Below are positions 8,101-16,196 of a stretch of 64,000 nucleotides of DNA, one piece after another. Source of the DNA: an uncultured Eubacteriales bacterium. GTDB taxonomy: Bacteria; Bacillota; Clostridia; Oscillospirales; QAMX01. The notes beneath the pieces are model-generated. The model saw nothing but the letters and a program-made list of their open reading frames with translations. It ran no database searches and had not been told where the DNA came from. The stretch spans positions 62,001 through 126,000 of the forward strand of contig CAKTEH010000007.1 of assembly GCA_934546935.1 (NCBI GenBank). Direction: 5' to 3'. The position numbers and the translations under genes are program-made. Position 1 is the stretch's first letter. Each line of letters begins with the position of its first letter.

Positions 8101-8442
8101 GCAGGGTTTTATATCCCTGGTTTCTCCTGGGGACGGGTTTATGATGCAAAAAGTTTCAGATATACAGGGAACTGTGCGGATTTTTACTTTTTATAGATGT
8201 ATGTTGTAGAGATTTTAAAAACGGACAGCAAAAGAGGATATACAGAATATTTATAAATATAAAAATAAGAATGATGTATAATTACAAGGATAAATCCTAT
8301 CAATATTCCCATCGGCCAAAACTTTGAATTATGTATTCAACAGATTAAACAAAAAATAAAAACATAAAAAATACTGGCTGACTCAACTTAATGAAAATAC
8401 AAAATGGAAGAAAATCATCTTGACAAAATATACGCATAAGAT
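8101..8442. other. AT-rich leader region upstream of argH
   Basis: There is no gene here. The stretch is much more AT-rich than its surroundings. It contains a perfect palindrome ATATTTATAAATAT at 8247-8260 and an imperfect arginine-box-like palindrome TTGAATTATGTATTCAA at 8324-8340 about 80 bases before the promoter -35. Confidence 0.5.
8324..8340. promoter_or_regulatory. Possible ArgR/AhrC operator
   Basis: TGAAT and ATTCA half-sites face each other as in the bacterial ARG box, but with a 5-base rather than 4-base centre. The position, upstream of the arginine operon promoter, fits ArgR control. No argR gene is in the window. Confidence 0.35.
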
Positions 8443-8448
8443 TATAAT
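8420..8448 (+). promoter_or_regulatory. Consensus promoter of the arginine operon
   Basis: TTGACA (8420-8425), 17-base spacer, TATAAT (8443-8448): an exact housekeeping sigma consensus about 70 bases before the argH ATG. Confidence 0.85.
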
Positions 8449-8517
8449 ATGCAACAAAGGAATCAAATATAAATACGTATAAAAGAATAATATAACTATG
8501 GACTGCGGAGGCTTTTT

Positions 8518-9912
8518 ATGGATAATAAAATGTGGGCGGGACGTTTTTCCAAACAGCTTGACCATTTGGCTGATGATTTTAATTCTTCTATTCGCTTTGA
8601 CGCGCGCATGTACCGGCAGGATATCCGGGCTTCCATTGCACATGCCGCTATGTTGGGAGCCTGCGGGATCCTGAGCGCGCAGGATGTCGCGTCCATTACC
8701 CGGGGCCTTGGGGAAATTTTGCAGGATCTGGATGACGGCGTGCTTACTGTGGACATGTCAAGCGAAGATATCCATATGTTTGTCGAAGCAGAATTGACCC
8801 GCCGAATCGGCGACGCGGGCCGGCGGCTGCATACTGCGCGCAGCCGTAACGACCAGGTCGCGGTGGATATGCGGCTGTATTTGCGTGACGAGGCGCTTGA
8901 AATCCGAAAGCTTCTGTTTGCGCTGCTGGAAGCGCTTGCCGCGCAGGCAAAGGCCAATACGGCTACGATTATGCCGGGATATACCCACCTGCAGCGCGCC
9001 CAGCCGGTTAGCTTTGCACATCACTTGCTGGCCTATGCGCAGATGCTGCGCCGGGACATTGGGAGGTTGGACGATGCCGTTGCACGGATGAACTTGTCGC
9101 CGTTGGGTGCATGCGCGCTGGCTGGTACGACATATGCGACCGACCGTGAAATGACGGCGCATGCACTTGGTTTTGACGGTGCAACCGAAAACAGCATTGA
9201 TTCTGTTTCCGACCGTGATTTCTGTGTGGAGTTATGCGCCTGCTTTGCAATGCTGATGATGCACTTATCCCGATTCTGTGAGGAGATTATCCTTTGGGCA
9301 AGCTGGGAATTTCAGTTTATCGAGCTTGACGACGCCTACACGACGGGTTCGTCGATTATGCCGCAGAAGAAAAATCCCGACCTGGCGGAATTAATACGTG
9401 GAAAAACCGGGCGCGTTTACGGAGATTTAACAACGCTGCTGACAATGCTCAAAGGCCTTCCTCTGGCGTACAATAAAGATATGCAGGAAGACAAGGAAGC
9501 CATATTTGACGCTGTGGATACGGTCAAGAAATGCCTGGCTGTTTTTATCCCGATGTTGGAAACGATGAAGGCAAAACCGGAAGCGATGTACTGCGCGGCG
9601 CAGCGGGGATTTATTAATGCGACCGATCTGGCGGACTACCTGGCTAAAAAAGGTGTGCCGTTCCGTAGCGCATATAAGATTGTCGGCCAAATTGTAGCCT
9701 ATTGCATTGAAAAGCAGGAATTATTGGAAACCCTGCCTTTGGAAATTTATCAAAGCTTCAGTCCTGTTTTCGGACAGGACTTATATGCGGAAATCTCTCT
9801 GGAAGCCTGTGTGGGCAAGCGGATCTCTGAAGGCGGAACCGGCCCCGATTCTGTAAAGGTGCAAATTCAGAAAATTTCGGAGTATATTGAACATGAAAAA
9901 GATCTTTATTGA
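8518..9912 (+). CDS. argH: Argininosuccinate lyase
   Basis: A 464-residue enzyme for the last arginine step, splitting argininosuccinate to arginine and fumarate. It starts MWAGRF after a short lead, as the family does. Visible motifs are SRNDQVAVDMRL near residue 104, TIMPGYTHLQRAQPVSFAHH near 150 with the catalytic histidine, and the superfamily signature GSSIMPQKKNPD near residue 277, whose loop serine is catalytic. The start at 8518 is preceded by a TGCGGAGG site. It is first in the arginine operon, directly behind a consensus promoter, and overlaps argC by 20 bases. Confidence 0.97.
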   Translation: MDNKMWAGRFSKQLDHLADDFNSSIRFDARMYRQDIRASIAHAAMLGACGILSAQDVASITRGLGEILQDLDDGVLTVDMSSEDIHMFVEAELTRRIGDAGRRLHTARSRNDQVAVDMRLYLRDEALEIRKLLFALLEALAAQAKANTATIMPGYTHLQRAQPVSFAHHLLAYAQMLRRDIGRLDDAVARMNLSPLGACALAGTTYATDREMTAHALGFDGATENSIDSVSDRDFCVELCACFAMLMMHLSRFCEEIILWASWEFQFIELDDAYTTGSSIMPQKKNPDLAELIRGKTGRVYGDLTTLLTMLKGLPLAYNKDMQEDKEAIFDAVDTVKKCLAVFIPMLETMKAKPEAMYCAAQRGFINATDLADYLAKKGVPFRSAYKIVGQIVAYCIEKQELLETLPLEIYQSFSPVFGQDLYAEISLEACVGKRISEGGTGPDSVKVQIQKISEYIEHEKDLY

Positions 9913-10822
9913 CGGAAAATCCGGAACGACTGGGCTGCGTATTTATGACCGGCTGGCACAGCGGACGGATATTGAACTGATTACGCTTTCCGATGCAATG
10001 CGCCGGGATCCGGGTGCGCGTGCTGCGGCGCTCAATGCCGCAGATTATGCGTTCCTCTGCCTGCCGGACGCCGCAGCGAGGGAAGCGGTGAATTTTGTAG
10101 AAAATCCCGATACGGTAATTCTGGATACATCTACGGCCCATCGCACGGAAGACGGCTGGGTTTACGGTTTCCCGGAACTTGGGGCGCAGTTTCAGAAGGC
10201 GGTAAAAACCGGGAAGCGCATTGCTGTGCCGGGCTGCCATGCAAGCGGCTTTATTGCGTTGGTTTATCCTCTGGTTCAGGCAGGAATTCTGCCGCAGGAT
10301 GCGCTGTTGTGCTGCCATAGCCTGACCGGCTACAGCGGCGGCGGGAAAACGATGATTGCACAATATGCGGAAAACGGCCGGGACGTGTTGCTTGATGCGC
10401 CAAGGCAGTATGGCCTTACACAGGCGCACAAGCATTTAAAGGAAATGCAGGCGCTGACCGGGCTTGTACAGGCGCCGCTTTTTTGCCCGATCGTTGCGGA
10501 TTTCTATAGCGGTATGCTGGTGACGGTACCGCTGTTTGCAAGCCAGCTTAACGACGCAGGAATTGAGGAGGTACGCGCCGTTTATGCTGGGGTATACCGC
10601 GGCCCCATAGTGTCCTATATTCCGGATGCTGACGAAGCGGGCTTCCTGTCTGCCGGAAAGCTAAGCGGATATGATGCAATGGAAATTTCCGTTTTCGGAA
10701 ATGAAGAGCGTATTTTGCTGTGCGCCAGATATGATAATCTCGGCAAGGGCGCTTCCGGCGCAGCGCTGGAGTGTTTGAACTTGGCGATGGGCGCAGATCC
10801 GACCGCGGGATTGAATCTGTAA
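9893..10822 (+). CDS. argC: N-acetyl-gamma-glutamyl-phosphate reductase (short type)
   Basis: A 309-residue protein of the short ArgC class. It reduces N-acetylglutamyl phosphate to the semialdehyde with NADPH. The nucleotide-binding segment is FIDGKSGTTGLRIYDRL (residues 4-20), and the catalytic cysteine is Cys115 in VPGCHASGF. A conserved HSLTGYSGGGKTMI stretch follows near residue 143. I prefer ATG 9893 over the TTG two codons upstream; translation would begin inside the last codons of argH, so the two are coupled. The gap to argJ is 33 bases. Confidence 0.95.
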   Translation: MKKIFIDGKSGTTGLRIYDRLAQRTDIELITLSDAMRRDPGARAAALNAADYAFLCLPDAAAREAVNFVENPDTVILDTSTAHRTEDGWVYGFPELGAQFQKAVKTGKRIAVPGCHASGFIALVYPLVQAGILPQDALLCCHSLTGYSGGGKTMIAQYAENGRDVLLDAPRQYGLTQAHKHLKEMQALTGLVQAPLFCPIVADFYSGMLVTVPLFASQLNDAGIEEVRAVYAGVYRGPIVSYIPDADEAGFLSAGKLSGYDAMEISVFGNEERILLCARYDNLGKGASGAALECLNLAMGADPTAGLNL

Positions 10823-10855
10823 AAACTTTACTGAATACATAATGGGAGAAAAACT

Positions 10856-12070
10856 ATGAAAATGATTTCCGGCGGCGTTTGTGCTGCGAAGGGGTTTACC
10901 GCAAATGGCGTTCACTGCGGGATCCGGAAGAACAAAACAAAAAAAGACCTTTCCTTAATTTACAGCACTGTACCTGCCAATGCCGCGAGCGTATATACGA
11001 CAAACCTTGTCAAAGGCGCGCCACTGATTGTGACAAAAGCCCATTTGGCCGACGGGAAAGCACAGGCGGTTATCTGCAATTCCGGAAACGCCAATACCTG
11101 CAACCCCGACGGTATTGAAATCGCTGAAAAAATGAGCGCATTGACAGCCCGCGCATTGGGAATCCGTGTGCAGGATGTTGTTGTTGCCTCTACCGGCGTG
11201 ATTGGGCAGCGGCTCGACCTGTCGCCGGTCGCCGCAGGAATGGATGCGCTGGTTTCCGGCTTGTGCGCCGGGGGAAGCGCTTCGGCGGCGGAAGGTATTA
11301 TGACAACCGATACGGTCCGCAAGGAAGTTGCAGTCAGTTTTAGCGTCGGCGGTGTGGAGTGCCATCTCGGCGGCATAGCTAAGGGATCCGGCATGATCCA
11401 TCCGAATATGGCGACGATGCTGGTGTTTATTACGACAGATTGCGCCATCTCTACGCCGATGCTCCAGAAAGCGCTGTCCAGCGATATCCAGAATACATTT
11501 AACATGATTTCCATCGACGGCGACACCTCGACCAACGATATGGTTACGATTCTGGCGAATGGTATGGCGGGCAATACGCAGATCGACGAGGAGGGGGAGG
11601 CGTTTTCCACCTTTATGAAAGCGCTGAATACGGTAACTGTAGCGCTGTGCCGGATGATTGCAGGCGACGGAGAGGGCGCAACCAAGCTTCTGGAATGTAT
11701 TGTAACCGGTGGGAAAGATGAGCATACGGCTAAAACGGTTGCCAAGAGCGTAATCTGTTCCTCTCTGCTGAAAGCCGCCATGTTTGGCGCTGACGCCAAC
11801 TGGGGACGTGTGCTGTGCGCCATCGGATATAGCGGTGCGGATGTGGACGTCGGAAAAATTGATGTTGCTTTCCGTTCGGCAAAAGGTACCGAATGGGTTT
11901 GCAGGTCCGGCGCAGGCGTGGAATTCAGCGAGGAAGAGGCGAAGGAGATTCTTCTGGAAAAAGAAATTGAAATTCTTGTGGAGCTCAACGACGGCGCGGC
12001 CTCCGCTTCGGCCTGGGGATGCGACCTTACTTATGACTATGTAAAAATTAACGGCGATTACCGTACCTGA
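10856..12070 (+). CDS. argJ: Bifunctional ornithine acetyltransferase / N-acetylglutamate synthase
   Basis: A 404-residue ArgJ. It transfers acetyl from N-acetylornithine to glutamate, making the cyclic pathway, and in many bacteria also starts it from acetyl-CoA. The self-cleavage site is intact: Ala186-Thr187 in IHPNMATMLVF, the Thr becoming the nucleophile of the beta subunit. KGSGMIHPNMAT and GDTSTNDMV motifs are present. The start follows GGGAGAAAAACT. No separate argA or argE is seen in the cluster, consistent with ArgJ serving both steps. Confidence 0.96.
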   Translation: MKMISGGVCAAKGFTANGVHCGIRKNKTKKDLSLIYSTVPANAASVYTTNLVKGAPLIVTKAHLADGKAQAVICNSGNANTCNPDGIEIAEKMSALTARALGIRVQDVVVASTGVIGQRLDLSPVAAGMDALVSGLCAGGSASAAEGIMTTDTVRKEVAVSFSVGGVECHLGGIAKGSGMIHPNMATMLVFITTDCAISTPMLQKALSSDIQNTFNMISIDGDTSTNDMVTILANGMAGNTQIDEEGEAFSTFMKALNTVTVALCRMIAGDGEGATKLLECIVTGGKDEHTAKTVAKSVICSSLLKAAMFGADANWGRVLCAIGYSGADVDVGKIDVAFRSAKGTEWVCRSGAGVEFSEEEAKEILLEKEIEILVELNDGAASASAWGCDLTYDYVKINGDYRT

Positions 12071-12084
12071 GGGAGGTTTGACGG

Positions 12085-12945
12085 ATGGAAAAGATCGATA
12101 ACTGGCAGCGCGCCCGGATCCTGGTCGAAGCGCTGCCTTATATTCAGGAATATACCAATAAAATTGTCGTGATCAAATACGGCGGAAATGCCATGACAAG
12201 CGATGAACTGAAAAATGCGGTGATGGGCGATATCATCCTCATGTCGCTCATCGGCGTGCGGCCTGTGCTCGTCCATGGCGGCGGGCCGGAGATTACCGAA
12301 ATGCTCAAAAAAATCGGAAAACAGTCTGAATTTGTCAATGGGCTTCGCGTTACCGACCGGGAAACGGTGGATATTGTGCAAATGGTACTCGCCGGGAAAG
12401 TCAACAAAAGCCTTGTCAACCTCCTGGAAAATAAGGGCGGCCACGCTATTGGGCTGAGCGGGATGGACGGCAGCATGATCCAGGCGAAGAAGAAGGATGA
12501 GCGGCTCGGATATGTCGGGGAAATTACAGACGTCAATGTCCGGCCGATCCTGGATGTTATTGCGCAGGGCTATATTCCGGTTGTCTCCACTGTCGGCTGC
12601 GACAGCGAGGGCAATGCCTATAACATTAACGCTGATACCGCTGCGGCACGCATTGCCGGCGCGCTGGAGGCAGAAAGCCTGATTACGCTGACGGATATAT
12701 CCGGAATCCTGCGTGACTGCAATGACCCGGAAAGCCTGATCCCGGAAGTGCGTGTCAGCGAGGTGCCGGGTCTGATTGAAGCGGGCGTCATATCCGGCGG
12801 CATGATCCCGAAGGTGGAATGCTGTGTTGACGCCATTGCCTGCGGCGTAAAAAAAGTGTTTATTATTGACGGCCGTATCCCGCATGCAATCCTGATAGAA
12901 ACGCTGACGGATGAGGGGCTGGGTACGATGGTGCTGGGAGGTTAA
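12085..12945 (+). CDS. argB: Acetylglutamate kinase
   Basis: A 286-residue amino-acid kinase that phosphorylates N-acetylglutamate. Motifs include IVVIKYGGNAM (phosphate-binding Lys and Gly-Gly, near residue 28), LVHGGGPEI near 62, and the C-terminal GGMIPKVECCVDAI near 234 that contacts ATP. The N-terminal helix (WQRARILVEALPYIQEY) is of the kind that mediates hexamer formation and arginine feedback inhibition in the arginine-sensitive subfamily, so it is probably feedback-inhibited. It starts 14 bases after argJ behind GGGAGG. Confidence 0.96.
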   Translation: MEKIDNWQRARILVEALPYIQEYTNKIVVIKYGGNAMTSDELKNAVMGDIILMSLIGVRPVLVHGGGPEITEMLKKIGKQSEFVNGLRVTDRETVDIVQMVLAGKVNKSLVNLLENKGGHAIGLSGMDGSMIQAKKKDERLGYVGEITDVNVRPILDVIAQGYIPVVSTVGCDSEGNAYNINADTAAARIAGALEAESLITLTDISGILRDCNDPESLIPEVRVSEVPGLIEAGVISGGMIPKVECCVDAIACGVKKVFIIDGRIPHAILIETLTDEGLGTMVLGG

Positions 12946-12948
12946 AAC

Positions 12949-14115
12949 ATGGATATAAAGCAACTTGATCAAAGCTATATCGCGCCGACTTATGCGCGCT
13001 TTCCCCTAAATCTGGTTTCCGGCTCCGGCTCACTGGTGCGCGACGATGAGGGACGGGAATATATCGATCTGGGTACCGGGATTGCGGTCAATACCTTCGG
13101 CCTGTGCGATGAAATCTGGGTTCAGGCCGTGACGGCCCAGCTGCACACGATGCAGCATGCGTCAAACCTGTATTATACCGGACCCTGCGCGCAGCTTGCG
13201 CAGATGTTGTGCGAGAAAACCGGGATGAGTAAGGTCTTTTTTTCCAATTCCGGCGCAGAGGCCAATGAATGCCTGATCAAAGCTGCACGTAAGTGGGCAG
13301 CACAGCACAAAGGACCGGAATACAATACCATTATTACGCTGAAAAACAGCTTCCATGGCCGCACAATCACAACCCTTGCAGCAACTGGACAGGATGTATT
13401 CCATCAGGATTTCCTGCCGCTGACCGAGGGATTTGCCTATGCAGAAGCCAATAATATCACGGACCTGACCGAAAAAATCAAAACGCATAAATGTGCCGGT
13501 ATCCTTTTCGAATGTGTCCAGGGCGAAGGTGGCGTTGTACCGCTGTCCCAGGCGTTTGTCCAGGCTATGGCACAGCTTGCACGGCAGGAAGACATTCTGC
13601 TTTTGTGCGACGAGGTGCAGACCGGCAATGGACGCACCGGAAAGCTGTACAGTTATATGCATTATGGCATCACACCGGATATTGTTTCGACTGCCAAGGG
13701 CCTCGGCGGGGGGCTGCCGCTTGGCGCGACGCTGATGTGTGCGAAACTGGACGGCGTGCTGACCGCCGGGACTCACGGTTCCACTTTTGGCGGGAATCCT
13801 GTGTGCTGTGCAGGCGCTATCAATGTGCTCTCCCGAATCGACGATTCCCTGCTTGCGCAAGTAGAGGAGAAGTCGGGATATATTGTTGAGACGCTGACCG
13901 GCGCGCCGGGCGTCGAAAGCGTCAGCGGAATGGGCCTGATGCTTGGCGTAAAAACTGTGCGCGACGCAGGAGAGGTAATTGCAGCCTGTATGGAAAAAGG
14001 CGTGCTGGTAATCAAGGCCAAGGATAAGGTGCGCTTGCTTCCGGCGTTGAATATTCCGTGGCCCCAGCTAAAAAGTGCAATTGGCATACTCAAAGACGTG
14101 TGCGCGGGAGCATAA
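12949..14115 (+). CDS. argD: Acetylornithine aminotransferase
   Basis: A 388-residue class-III PLP aminotransferase. It converts N-acetylglutamate semialdehyde to N-acetylornithine with glutamate as donor. Visible are FFSNSGAEANECLIK (phosphate-binding region, near residue 99), HGRTITTLAATG near 140, LLCDEVQTGNGRTGKLY near 218 with the cofactor Asp, and the PLP lysine in DIVSTAKGLGGGLPLGA near 250. The length is normal. It starts 3 bases after argB, so translation is likely coupled. Confidence 0.95.
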   Translation: MDIKQLDQSYIAPTYARFPLNLVSGSGSLVRDDEGREYIDLGTGIAVNTFGLCDEIWVQAVTAQLHTMQHASNLYYTGPCAQLAQMLCEKTGMSKVFFSNSGAEANECLIKAARKWAAQHKGPEYNTIITLKNSFHGRTITTLAATGQDVFHQDFLPLTEGFAYAEANNITDLTEKIKTHKCAGILFECVQGEGGVVPLSQAFVQAMAQLARQEDILLLCDEVQTGNGRTGKLYSYMHYGITPDIVSTAKGLGGGLPLGATLMCAKLDGVLTAGTHGSTFGGNPVCCAGAINVLSRIDDSLLAQVEEKSGYIVETLTGAPGVESVSGMGLMLGVKTVRDAGEVIAACMEKGVLVIKAKDKVRLLPALNIPWPQLKSAIGILKDVCAGA

Positions 14116-14127
14116 AGGAGGAGCGTT

Positions 14128-15126
14128 ATGAATTTTCAGGGCAGGAGTTTTTTAAAGCTTCTGGATTATACGCCGCAGGAGATCACCGCGCTGCTTGATA
14201 CCGCTGCAGCGCTGAAAGCGATGAAAAAGGCTGGAAAGGCGCACGATGTACTGCGCGGGAAAAATATTGCGCTGATTTTTGAAAAGACCAGCACCCGTAC
14301 ACGTTGTAGCTTTGAGGTTGCGGCGTATGACTTGGGGATGGGCGTGACTTATCTTGATCCTGCTGGTTCACAGATCGGGAAAAAAGAGAGTATTGCCGAT
14401 ACTGCGCGGGTGCTTGGCAGGATTTACGATGGCATTGAATACCGCGGGTTTGGGCAGGAAATCGTTGAAACGCTGGCCGCCCATGCGGGCGTCCCGGTTT
14501 GGAACGGACTGACCAACGAATTCCATCCTACGCAGATCCTGGCGGATTTACTGACAATCCGGGAACATTTTGGTACGCTTTCCGGGAAAAAACTCGTCTA
14601 TATGGGCGACGCCCGCTATAACATGGGCAATTCCTTAATGGTTGGATGTGCGAAGATGGGGATGCATTTTGTCGCCTGTGCGCCGCAGGCTTATTTCCCG
14701 TCTGAAGGGTTGATTGAAAGCTGCCGCAGTATTGCCGCGCAGACCGGCGCAGTTTTGGAGTTTGAAACGGATCCGAAGAAAGCGGCAGAAGGCGCAGATG
14801 TGGTTTACACTGATGTCTGGGTTTCGATGGGTGAACCGGATGGGGTGTGGCGTGAACGGATCGAAGCGCTGCTGCCATACCAGGTGAATGCACAATTGAT
14901 GAAAAGCGCCGGAGAACAGGCTGTGTTTATGCACTGCCTGCCTGCATTCCACGATTTAAATACCGGTATTGGCCGTGAAGTGGGGGAAAAATTCGGGCTT
15001 GAGGCACTTGAAGTCACGGACGAAGTGTTTGAAAGCGCCCAGTCGGTTGTTTTTGACGAGGCAGAAAACCGAATGCATACGATCAAGGCTGTATTATATG
15101 CAAGCCTGACGGGGAAAACCTTATGA
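14128..15126 (+). CDS. argF: Ornithine carbamoyltransferase
   Basis: A 332-residue transcarbamylase that forms citrulline from ornithine and carbamoyl phosphate. The carbamoyl-phosphate loop is EKTSTRTRCSFEVA (near residue 52), followed by HPTQILADLLTI near 134 and the ornithine-site FMHCLPAFHD near 271, which carries the family HCLP motif. Length and motifs identify the anabolic enzyme, and its place beside carAB fits. The start is behind AAAGGAGGAGCGTT. The stop overlaps the carA start (ATGA). Confidence 0.96.
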   Translation: MNFQGRSFLKLLDYTPQEITALLDTAAALKAMKKAGKAHDVLRGKNIALIFEKTSTRTRCSFEVAAYDLGMGVTYLDPAGSQIGKKESIADTARVLGRIYDGIEYRGFGQEIVETLAAHAGVPVWNGLTNEFHPTQILADLLTIREHFGTLSGKKLVYMGDARYNMGNSLMVGCAKMGMHFVACAPQAYFPSEGLIESCRSIAAQTGAVLEFETDPKKAAEGADVVYTDVWVSMGEPDGVWRERIEALLPYQVNAQLMKSAGEQAVFMHCLPAFHDLNTGIGREVGEKFGLEALEVTDEVFESAQSVVFDEAENRMHTIKAVLYASLTGKTL

Positions 15127-16196
15127 AAAAAGCCTACTTAGCGTTGGCGGACGGGCAGGTATTTGAAGGTTTTTCTTTCGGCGCGCCGCCGCAGGGGCTT
15201 GGGGAGCTGGTTTTTACGACCGGGATGTGCGGTTATCTTGAAACATTAACCGATCCCAGCTATTGCGGGCAGATTGTACTGCAAACTTTTCCGCTGATTG
15301 GAAATTACGGTGTTATCGAAGAGGATTTTGAGGGGAAAAGCCATGTCCGCGGCTATGTTGTGCGGGAATACTGTGCGCATCCCTCTAATTTCCGCTGTGC
15401 GTATGATCTGGATACGTATTTGAAAGAAAATGGAATCCCTGGGATTTATGGGGTGGATACACGGCAGATTACCCGGATTATTCGGGAAAATGGAGTCATG
15501 AATGCCGCAATTTGCGGCCGGATCCCGGAGGATTTCTCTGAAATCGCCGCTTACCGTGTTGTAAATGCGGTGGCGGCAACCTCCTGTGCGGCGCCTTTTG
15601 TGTGCCCGGCACAGGGAGAACGCCGGGCACGTGTCGTAATGCTTGATTATGGTGCAAAGGGGAATATTGCCCGTTGCCTTGCGGCGCGGGGCTGCGAGGT
15701 GACCGTGCTTCCGCATAACGCTTCTGCGCAGGACGTCCTCGCCCTTGCGCCGGATGGGGTAATGCTTTCCAATGGCCCTGGCGATCCGGCAGAGAATATC
15801 TATGAAATTGCGCAGATTGAAAAGCTTTTGGGACAGGTGCCGGTGTTTGGAATCTGTCTTGGACATCAGCTTTTGGCGCTTGCCGCTGGCGGAAGCACGC
15901 ACAAGCTGCGCTATGGCCACCGCGGCGTAAACCAGCCGGTCCGGGAGCTTGCGACAGGCCGTACTTATATAACCAGCCAGAACCATGGCTATGCTGTGGA
16001 GCCGGAAGGGGCTGCGCAGGGAAAGCTGAGCTATGTAAACGCAAACGACGGTACCTGTGAAGGGATGGACTATCCTTCACTGCACGCCTTTTCTGTGCAA
16101 TTCCATCCGGAGGCGCGGCCTGGCCCGGCTGACTGTGCGTTTCTGTTTGACCGGTTTGCCAGTATGATAGGGGGGAAAGCGGATGCCAAGAGATGA
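15123..16196 (+). CDS. carA: Carbamoyl-phosphate synthase small (glutaminase) subunit
   Basis: A 357-residue class-I glutamine amidotransferase subunit. The N-terminal CPSase domain opens YLALADGQVFEGFSFG. The C-terminal glutaminase carries the nucleophile Cys245 in FGICLGHQ, and the His/Glu pair in QFHPEARPGP near residue 320. It releases ammonia from glutamine for the CarB subunit. The ATGA overlap with argF and 14-base overlap with carB show tight coupling. Its place inside the arginine operon suggests arginine rather than pyrimidine control. Confidence 0.96.
   Translation: MKKAYLALADGQVFEGFSFGAPPQGLGELVFTTGMCGYLETLTDPSYCGQIVLQTFPLIGNYGVIEEDFEGKSHVRGYVVREYCAHPSNFRCAYDLDTYLKENGIPGIYGVDTRQITRIIRENGVMNAAICGRIPEDFSEIAAYRVVNAVAATSCAAPFVCPAQGERRARVVMLDYGAKGNIARCLAARGCEVTVLPHNASAQDVLALAPDGVMLSNGPGDPAENIYEIAQIEKLLGQVPVFGICLGHQLLALAAGGSTHKLRYGHRGVNQPVRELATGRTYITSQNHGYAVEPEGAAQGKLSYVNANDGTCEGMDYPSLHAFSVQFHPEARPGPADCAFLFDRFASMIGGKADAKR

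Noticed and set aside
8779..8788. Spo0A-box-like sequence in argH (another at 21226-21236 in argG)
   Set aside because: Both lie inside coding sequence where Val-Glu codons create the core by chance; used only as a measure of background.
10960..11988. 342-codon minus-strand frame inside argJ
   Set aside because: Low-complexity Ser/Ala/Pro-rich shadow translation typical of antisense frames.
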